Shown one piece after another: positions 58,624-64,000 of a stretch of 64,000 nucleotides of DNA. Made by a program: the position numbers and the translations under genes. The stretch spans positions 1-64,000 of the forward strand of contig NZ_WHYR01000015.1 of NCBI RefSeq assembly GCF_009428905.1, written 5' to 3'. The notes below the pieces were generated by a model. The model ran no database searches. It was given only the letters and a program-made list of their open reading frames with translations, and had not been told where the DNA came from. This DNA is from Desulfofundulus thermobenzoicus (GTDB lineage: Bacteria; Bacillota; Desulfotomaculia; Desulfotomaculales; Desulfovirgulaceae). The stretch's first letter is position 1, and each line of letters opens with the position of its first letter.

Positions 58624-58850
58624 GAAAAAACCTCCTTCTGGTCATAACTTTTTTCAGAGCAACCTGCATCTTTATTATGAAACAAACGGTCAAAAAATAT
58701 GGCCGGTTGATTATGTTAAATAATATCACGTTTCACAAAAAACCCAGGAAAATCAAGGGCCGGGCGGTATTTACCATTTTATTCCGGGCCAATTTCTAAG
58801 TCTAAGAAGTCCAGTAAAATCAAGGCTCGTCCATCCTGTCCAAGAAGTTC

Positions 58851-58866
58851 ATGTAAGCGCTTACAT
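58851..58866. promoter_or_regulatory. cre-like 16-base palindrome
   Basis: ATGTAAGCGCTTACAT is a perfect palindrome, and its inner TGTAAGCGCTTACA fits the catabolite-responsive element consensus of CcpA. It lies between the divergent DUF1657 and recA genes, about 190 bases upstream of the recA start. Target gene and protein are unproven. Confidence 0.5.
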
Positions 58867-58984
58867 AAGTGTCTCGATGTTCAAAATCAAAAGGACAACT
58901 TATTAAGCTCAGAAGCTTGCGTGAGAGCAGCTGGGCTTAACAGGTTGCCCTTTGCTTTTTTTATAACCTACCGCCGGGAATATC

Positions 58985-59014
58985 TTGTCATGGAACGCCT
59001 GTTTGTAGTACAAT
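58985..59014 (+). promoter_or_regulatory. recA promoter with LexA-like box in the spacer
   Basis: TTGTCA (58985-58990) and TACAAT (59009-59014) are 18 bases apart. Within the spacer, GAAC (58993-58996) and GTTT (59001-59004) are separated by four bases, one mismatch from the Gram-positive LexA box GAAC-N4-GTTC. SOS control of recA is therefore likely. Confidence 0.65.
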
Positions 59015-59041
59015 ATGGAAAAACCCATGGAGGCGGTTTCC

Positions 59042-60130
59042 ATGTCGAAAACTGCGTCTAAGCCGGCTACGCGGGAAGAGGTACTTGAAAAAACGCTGAA
59101 CGAGATCAAATCCAAGTTCGGGGACGGAGCCATCATGCGCCTGGGCGAGAACCCGAAGATGAACGTTCAAGTAATACCAACCGGGATATTGTCCCTGGAC
59201 CTGGCGACCGGAGTGGGCGGGTTGCCCCGGGGGCGGATCATTGAGCTTTTTGGTCCTGAATCGTCCGGCAAAACTACGGTGGCGCTGCATGTGATCGCCG
59301 AAGCCCAAAAGACGGGCGGCATCGCGGCGTTCATCGACGCGGAGCACGCCCTGGATCCCGTCTATGCCAAAAACCTGGGAGTGGATATCGAAAGCTTGCT
59401 GGTTTCCCAGCCGGACTATGGAGAACAGGCCTTGGAAATATGCAACATGCTGGTGGTGAGCGCCGCCGTGGACGTGGTAGTCATAGACTCGGTGGCTGCT
59501 CTGGTGCCGAAAAGTGAGATCGATGGGGAAATGGGTGACGCCCACGTGGGACTCCAGGCACGGCTGATGTCTCAGGCCATGCGCAAACTGACGGCGATAG
59601 CCTCCAGGAACAAAACTGTCGTAATTTTCATAAATCAGCTTAGGGAAAAGGTAGGGGACAACAAGTTCGGCCCCACGCCCGAGGTCACTCCCGGTGGAAG
59701 GGCGCTGAAATTCTACTCATCCATGCGGCTCGACGTGAGGAAGAAAGAGGCCATCAAGGACGGGAACGAAGTGATCGGGAGCCGCACGGCCATCAAAATC
59801 GTCAAAAACAAAGTCGCGCCTCCGTTCAGAGAAACCGCTGTGGACTTATTCTACGGGGAAGGCATCTCGAAAGAGCTGGACGTGCTGGACATGGCTCTGG
59901 AGTACAAAATAGTCCAGAAGTCAGCCGCGTGGATTTCCTATAACGGCGATCACCTGGGCCAGGGCAGGGAAAACGTACGCAAGTTCTTGAAAGCGCACCC
60001 GGAAATGGTGGCCGAGCTGAGTCAGAAGGTTGTTGAGAAAATCGGAGCGGGGGCGGCAACGGCTGATAATGCGGGGGAGGAGAACGCGGCTGAAAGTAAA
60101 GTGGTGTACCTGGCAAGGGACCCGGAGTGA
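59042..60130 (+). CDS. recA: Recombinase RecA
   Basis: A 362-residue RecA with normal motifs: Walker [10 protein letters not shown] at residues 71-79, [18 protein letters not shown], loop L1 ([20 protein letters not shown]) and the INQLREKVG region. It catalyses strand exchange and triggers LexA cleavage. The ATG at 59042 follows GGAGGCGG; the in-frame ATG at 59015 is unlikely because it lies directly at the -10 hexamer. Unlike the usual clostridial order (cinA, pgsA, recX, rny), recA here stands alone, beside AT-richer decayed sequence, and its codon use is less GC-biased than that of genes to the left. Confidence 0.96.
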   Translation: MSKTASKPATREEVLEKTLNEIKSKFGDGAIMRLGENPKMNVQVIPTGILSLDLATGVGGLPRGRIIELFGPESSGKTTVALHVIAEAQKTGGIAAFIDAEHALDPVYAKNLGVDIESLLVSQPDYGEQALEICNMLVVSAAVDVVVIDSVAALVPKSEIDGEMGDAHVGLQARLMSQAMRKLTAIASRNKTVVIFINQLREKVGDNKFGPTPEVTPGGRALKFYSSMRLDVRKKEAIKDGNEVIGSRTAIKIVKNKVAPPFRETAVDLFYGEGISKELDVLDMALEYKIVQKSAAWISYNGDHLGQGRENVRKFLKAHPEMVAELSQKVVEKIGAGAATADNAGEENAAESKVVYLARDPE

Positions 60131-60203
60131 CCAAGCTCCCCTAAAGGCCATCCGGAATTGTAACGAAAAGGTTGCTTGTACCGATAACTCACCAGGCACG
60201 TAT

Positions 60204-60241
60204 ACCTACCGCTGGGAAGCCCTGCGTCTTCAGTGGTAGGT
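60204..60241 (+). other. Hairpin downstream of recA
   Basis: ACCTACCGCTG (60204-60214) and CAGTGGTAGGT (60231-60241) pair over eleven bases with one G-T. No T-run follows. It may be the 3' structure of the recA messenger or a small RNA. Confidence 0.5.
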
Positions 60242-60320
60242 CCACCCATATTCAACGGATCACAGGTAAGATATCAACGTAACGTTACCCTCTTCTAGTT
60301 TCTTAGCTGAAATTACATAT

Positions 60321-60803
60321 TTAACAATATTCCCCCATAAAAGGAATTTTAAAAAATTTTGTAGAAGGAAAAAGTGGACCTGAATATAAGGGGGTGAGCA
60401 CAACCGGCCGTTTGGGTAGAAGAGAATACTTTTCCCGCTGATGGGCATATTCGGCAGAAATGAGGGGGAAAACAATCTGGTTAATCATCCGGCCCGTTTC
60501 CTGGTTCAGAAAACCAAGACCTTTGACAGCAACGGACCTGGCTTCCTCGAAAGACAAACCAAACCGATCCATGCTTTCCCTGACCAGCCAGTGAAAAAGG
60601 CATTTTTGTCCGACAGAATTCGTTTGGACCAGGAGATTTTGGCGGTGAAACCTGGGGCGTCCCATGCAATCACCCCACATCGGATTTTTAGAGGGTCTTA
60701 TTGGCTGGGGATATGCCGCTCCCCAGCCATGACTACGAGTGACAATGACCATCATGACTACCATGTTATTCCTGAATACCAGTTTAATAGCGGAACTAAA
60801 CAT
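60321..60803 (-). pseudogene. Possible gene remnant of unknown family
   Basis: A 160-codon minus-strand frame has a protein-like middle (DRFGLSFEEARSVAVKGLGF, then RMINQIVFPLISAEYAHQREK and PVVLTPL), but its first part and last part look random and there is no ribosome site. The amphipathic segment suggests a once functional gene, perhaps of a DUF1670-like kind; that link is weak. The surrounding region is AT-rich and has many stops in all frames. Confidence 0.3.
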
Positions 60804-60810
60804 TGTCCAG

Positions 60811-61645
60811 CAACGGGTATAGCCTCTTTAGGGAGAGATTTCCCTTACGGGTTAAACCGGTGGATGGAGGTGAATATTTAAGGCATTTGACAGGGCCTCA
60901 ATGCTTGGCAGTTGCATCAGCCTTTGCAGAACAAATGCTCTATACAAGGCTGTGCGTTCAAATCCTGGCCGACCGATTTCCCTGTAATATGGAACTTTTT
61001 CTGGATCGGCTCAACATCGTTAGAGGAGAGGGCTAAAAAGATATGGTCGTCATGGTCGGGATTTTGTACAAATACTTCGAAGGGAAAAAGGATTTCTTGT
61101 AGAAAGTACATGTGGGGGATTTCCCTCGTGTGCTTTTGTTTGGAGCTATGATAAAATTCGACACGAGGAAGGATATCCCTTCTTTTTATGCTAATTTGTG
61201 TGATCCGAGTTAAAAAGAGGTGTTGGGTAAACTTGATCCAACTTCTTGCGTAAGCCTTGATTTTTAAGAATTACGAATTTTGCAGGTAACACGTTTTGTA
61301 AAAAGCAGCTAGCCCAATACCCATGGGATAAAGGTCTATCCTGAACGTGGTGCCGACGGTAAAAAGAAGTACTTAACATAGACTTTCTGTGGCACGTTAG
61401 CAAAAGAAAAAAGAAGGGCCGTTGAATTAGAAATCGGTCATCGGTCCAGGAATATGTGTCCAGGCAAAATATGCTATTTATCTTGGCGAGTATCTTGAAG
61501 GAGCGATTTCGGCAGCGAAGAATGGCGTGTAGCGGAGATGGGAAACCTATACATGCACTGCGTCGTTTGATGTCGGTAGTAGGTCATCAGTATCGCCGGA
61601 GCTGAAAATGCAAATTGATTTATTTATACCAAAGGGATGGAAAAA
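60811..61645. other. AT-rich, apparently decayed region
   Basis: Between the remnant and the PrpR-type regulator, only short frames occur on either strand (for example 60803-61036 and 60912-61151, plus strand) with no recognisable domains. An inverted repeat with CCTCGTGT (61124-61131) and ACACGAGG (61161-61168), extended by GGGAT / ATCCC and followed by TTCTTTTTAT, looks like a plus-strand terminator at about 61116-61190. Composition is clearly lower in GC than the first 58 kb. No transposase or integrase could be identified. Confidence 0.5.
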
Positions 61646-63541
61646 ATGAGAGGGTTGAAGATCGCCTTGATTGCTCCCTATGATGAACTATCCCGCCTCG
61701 CCTCGGAGGTATGCGTGGAACTGGGTGAAAATATTGCTATTGCCACAGGGGACCTAGTGGAAGGGGTATCCGTGGCCAAGCAATTTATAGAACAGGGTAT
61801 GGAGGTGTTAATTAGTCGGGGGGGTACAGCAACAGCCATCAGGGCCTCGGTGAACGTTCCCGTAGTAGAGATTGCCATTAGCGGCTTTGACATTATCCGG
61901 GCCATAAACCAGGCTAGAAGGAAAGGCAGAAAAATAGGCGTAGTAGGGTTTAAAAATGTAATTTATGGTAGCAAGAGTCTGGCTGAAATCCTGGATGTGG
62001 AAATCCACGAGCTGGTGATCGGCAGTTCATCCGAAGCGCAGGAGGCAATAAAGGAAGCCCGGGACCAAAGGGTGGATGTACTAGTGGGAGACGTGGTGGC
62101 CACTAGGATGGCCCGTGAATATGGTCTGGAATCGGTACTGATTACATCTGGTAAAGAAGCCATTTCACAGGCCATCAGAGAAGCCCATGAAATCGGGGCC
62201 GTGCGCCAGCAGGAGCGGGCCAGGGCCGAACAGTTGAAAACAATTTTGGAATTTGCCTTTGAAGGTATAGTGGCAGTGGATCAGCAGGGTTATATTAACT
62301 TAATGAATCCCGAAGCGGAAAAGTTGCTTCAATTGGACAGGGATCAGGTCATCGGCAAGCAAGCTGCATATGTTCTGCCCGAAATTCCCTTCAAAGAGGT
62401 GCTAGAATTTGGCCGGATCCGTTTTGGTGATTTGAGCAGGATCAATGGTAATCTACTAGTTCATAACGTTGTTCCGGTGATCATAAGCAATCAAACCATG
62501 GGTGCCGTGGCCACCATTCAGGATATCAAGCATATCCAGGCCGTGGAAGAAAAGGCGAGGAAGGAACAATATGCCAAAGGCCTGGTAGCCCACTATTCCC
62601 TGGCCGATATTGTAACCACAAGTCCTCTGGTTCAGGAGGTTATTAATAAGGCGCAAAAATTTGCCCGGGTGGACTCCACTATTTTAATTCACGGTGAGAC
62701 GGGAACCGGGAAAGAGCTCTTCGCCCAGGGTATACACAACGCCAGCCAGCGGAAGAAAGGGCCCTTTGTGGCTGTAAATTGCGCCGCCCTCACGGAAAGC
62801 ATTCTGGAAAGCGAACTCTTTGGTTATGAAGAGGGGGCTTTTACCGGGGCTAAAAAAGGGGGCAAGAAGGGCCTGTTCGAGCTGGCCCATGGGGGCACCA
62901 TTTTCCTAGATGAAATTGGTGAACTTTCCCCGAACATCCAGGCCCGGCTGTTGCGGGTTTTGCAGGAAAAGGAAATAATGCGCGTGGGCGGGGACAAAGT
63001 AATACCTGTGGATGTGAGAATTATTGCCGCCACACACAGGGATCTTCAGGAATTAATTCGGCAGGACAAATTCAGACGGGATTTATACTACAGGTTAAGT
63101 ACGCTGATTTTGAATATACCTCCCCTCAGGGAGCGTTTGGAAGATATTCCGGTGCTGGTGCGGGTTTTATGCCGGGATCTGGCCGGGAAGCTCCAGCTCA
63201 AACCGCCGGAGTTTTCCCATGAAGCCATTAAGATGTTAAAACAATACACCTGGCCCGGCAATATCCGCGAGTTGAAAAACCTGCTGGAACGGGTGGTGGT
63301 ATTAAAAAACGGGGGTACCGTCGAAGCTGCGGATATTGATAAACTGATTGATAATGGATCCCCGGGTTCAGCTTTTATTTCATTATCAGGACCGGTGAAG
63401 CTAACGGGTACGCTGGCGGAAATTGAAGAGCAGCTTATTTTAGAAGCTGTCAAACGTTCCAGAAACCGGGAGGAGGCGGCCAAAAAACTGGGCATTAGCA
63501 CCACCACCCTCTGGAGAAAACTAAAAATGATTTCACATTGA
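61646..63541 (+). CDS. PrpR-type sigma-54-dependent activator
   Basis: A 631-residue regulator. Residues about 1-180 form the PrpR N-terminal sensor (IALIAPYDELSRLASEVC, ISRGGTATAIRASVNVPVVE), which binds small acids in known members. A PAS domain follows (about 200-300). The AAA+ part has GETGTGKELFAQGIH, the GAFTGAKKGG sigma-54 loop and GGTIFLDEIGEL. It ends with a Fis helix-turn-helix (NREEAAKKLGISTTTLWRK). The ATG at 61646 follows AGGGATGG; an ATG nine bases earlier lies in that site. It very likely activates the two sigma-54 promoters just downstream. Confidence 0.93.
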   Translation: MRGLKIALIAPYDELSRLASEVCVELGENIAIATGDLVEGVSVAKQFIEQGMEVLISRGGTATAIRASVNVPVVEIAISGFDIIRAINQARRKGRKIGVVGFKNVIYGSKSLAEILDVEIHELVIGSSSEAQEAIKEARDQRVDVLVGDVVATRMAREYGLESVLITSGKEAISQAIREAHEIGAVRQQERARAEQLKTILEFAFEGIVAVDQQGYINLMNPEAEKLLQLDRDQVIGKQAAYVLPEIPFKEVLEFGRIRFGDLSRINGNLLVHNVVPVIISNQTMGAVATIQDIKHIQAVEEKARKEQYAKGLVAHYSLADIVTTSPLVQEVINKAQKFARVDSTILIHGETGTGKELFAQGIHNASQRKKGPFVAVNCAALTESILESELFGYEEGAFTGAKKGGKKGLFELAHGGTIFLDEIGELSPNIQARLLRVLQEKEIMRVGGDKVIPVDVRIIAATHRDLQELIRQDKFRRDLYYRLSTLILNIPPLRERLEDIPVLVRVLCRDLAGKLQLKPPEFSHEAIKMLKQYTWPGNIRELKNLLERVVVLKNGGTVEAADIDKLIDNGSPGSAFISLSGPVKLTGTLAEIEEQLILEAVKRSRNREEAAKKLGISTTTLWRKLKMISH

Positions 63542-63582
63542 AATATGAATTGCAATTTGAAAACCAGATATATGCTTCTGGA

Positions 63583-63622
63583 CCCCCTGCCCTTAAATAT
63601 TTAAAAGGGCAGGGGTATTTCA
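63583..63622 (+). terminator. Terminator after the PrpR-type gene
   Basis: CCCCTGCCCTT (63584-63594) and AAGGGCAGGGG (63605-63615) form a strong stem followed by TATTTCATTTT. Confidence 0.85.
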
Positions 63623-63694
63623 TTTTGAAATGGTTAACTTTTATTATAATTACGAAAAAAGGGATTATTGCTGCCAGGGTAGAGCCTTTTATAC

Positions 63695-63710
63695 TGGTAC
63701 GCCATTTGCA
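63695..63710 (+). promoter_or_regulatory. Sigma-54 promoter, first copy
   Basis: TGGTACG-CCAT-TTGCA fits the -24/-12 consensus TGGCACG-N4-TTGCW with one change. It is preceded by CCTTTTATAC, which is repeated at the second copy. Confidence 0.88.
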
Positions 63711-63766
63711 CTAAAGTAGTGGAGGCTATACGATAAAGCGTTTGGAGGAGGTGGAGTCCTTTATAC

Positions 63767-63782
63767 TGATACGCCATTTGCA
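63767..63782 (+). promoter_or_regulatory. Sigma-54-type promoter, second copy
   Basis: TGATACG-CCAT-TTGCA lies exactly 72 bases after the first copy, inside a roughly 28-base direct repeat that includes GAG-CCTTTATAC. The G at -24 is changed to A (TGA for TGG), which would weaken it. It lies 36 bases before the kinase start. Confidence 0.7.
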
Positions 63783-63817
63783 ATTGGGAAAAACACATTA
63801 AGCTTAAGGTGAGTGCC

Positions 63818-64000
63818 ATGAACAGGATCTGCATTATTGCCGACGATCTAACAGGTTCCACCGATACGGGGGTGCAATTCAGTAAGCACGGTTTATCCAC
63901 CGTCGTGGTCTTTGATTATACCGCGCTAAAAGATATGCAAAGCCGGGCCGCAATCCTCTCCATCAATGCGGAAACTCGTAAAATGGACGAGCAAAGCGCG
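63818..64000 (+). CDS. Four-carbon acid sugar kinase family protein (OtnK-like), N-terminal part
   Basis: The first 61 residues of a gene that continues past the window. NRICIIADDLTGSTDTGVQF is the start signature of the DUF1537/OtnK family, which phosphorylates four-carbon acid sugars such as erythronate or threonate derivatives. AAGGTGAG precedes the ATG at 63818. The two sigma-54 promoters and the PrpR-type activator upstream suggest a substrate-induced catabolic operon. The substrate is not readable from this fragment. Confidence 0.85.
   Translation, partial: MNRICIIADDLTGSTDTGVQFSKHGLSTVVVFDYTALKDMQSRAAILSINAETRKMDEQSA

Noticed and set aside
54343-59015. A selC (tRNA-Sec) gene near selA-selB
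   Set aside because: No long-armed tRNA with a TCA anticodon was found on either strand in this stretch.
60441-60881. A 146-codon plus-strand frame downstream of recA
   Set aside because: The opposite strand has a more protein-like segment over the same bases, and neither frame has a ribosome site; only a remnant was recorded.

Overview
The window looks like chromosomal DNA from a spore-forming, anaerobic, moderately high-GC clostridium of the Desulfotomaculum / Pelotomaculum / Desulfofundulus type (Peptococcales). The evidence is an intact sigma-K gene with a pro-sequence, GatCAB, selenocysteine machinery (selA-selB), a futalosine-type menaquinone cluster, a NifV-like synthase next to an NAD-type isocitrate dehydrogenase, TRAP (mtrB), SAM-I and Mn2+ riboswitches, and strong Shine-Dalgarno sequences in front of many TTG and GTG starts. 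This assignment is inference from gene content; no 16S gene is present.

Layout. 1-6.5 kb: end of pcrA, an Amj-type membrane protein, ligA and gatCAB, all rightward. 6.6-10.7 kb: a leftward OxlT-like transporter, a 500-base structured leader, then a homocitrate/Re-citrate synthase-like gene and isocitrate dehydrogenase. 10.7-17.7 kb: an alpha-glucan locus (lone starch-binding domain, GT4 synthase, nucleotidyltransferase-mutase fusion, and on the other strand DUF4912 and a GH57 branching enzyme). 17.8-25.8 kb: CoA-binding protein, nth, SatP-like transporter, trmL, a MoxR / CoxE-like pair, a PAS-containing sigma-54 activator and a PerR-type regulator. 26-38.6 kb: dnaE, mtrB, accDA, pfkA, pyk, DedA, HD-GYP and an acyl-CoA synthetase. 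39-41.7 kb: a leftward SAM-riboswitch operon for homocysteine synthesis (DUF39, NIL-ferredoxin, UPF0280). 42-47 kb: sigK, DUF3795, tRNA-Pro(GGG), an orphan Mn2+ riboswitch, a flavin reductase, a propeller-LysM protein, ferredoxin and speD. 47.4-54.3 kb: menaquinone synthesis (a prenyl-synthase-like protein without aspartate motifs, menG, ubiD, ubiA/mqnP, mqnE, mqnA, mqnC). 54.4-58.6 kb: selA, selB, and small leftward DUF296 and DUF1657 genes. 58.7-64 kb: an AT-richer part with recA, about 1.5 kb of decayed sequence, a PrpR-type sigma-54 activator, two tandem sigma-54 promoters and the start of a four-carbon acid sugar kinase gene.

Most of the window is ordinary core metabolism and information processing. 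The least explained items are non-coding: (1) two copies, 11 kb apart, of a roughly 104-base structured element (10717-10820 and 21718-21819) with matching closing arms and a conserved core; (2) a Mn2+ riboswitch with terminator (44095-44218, minus strand) that has no gene behind it; (3) a promoter-proximal attenuator-like structure in front of speD; (4) a roughly 200-base leader in front of the citrate/homocitrate synthase gene; and (5) a pair of sigma-54 promoters 72 bases apart at the right end. No CRISPR array, complete insertion sequence, rRNA or prophage was seen.
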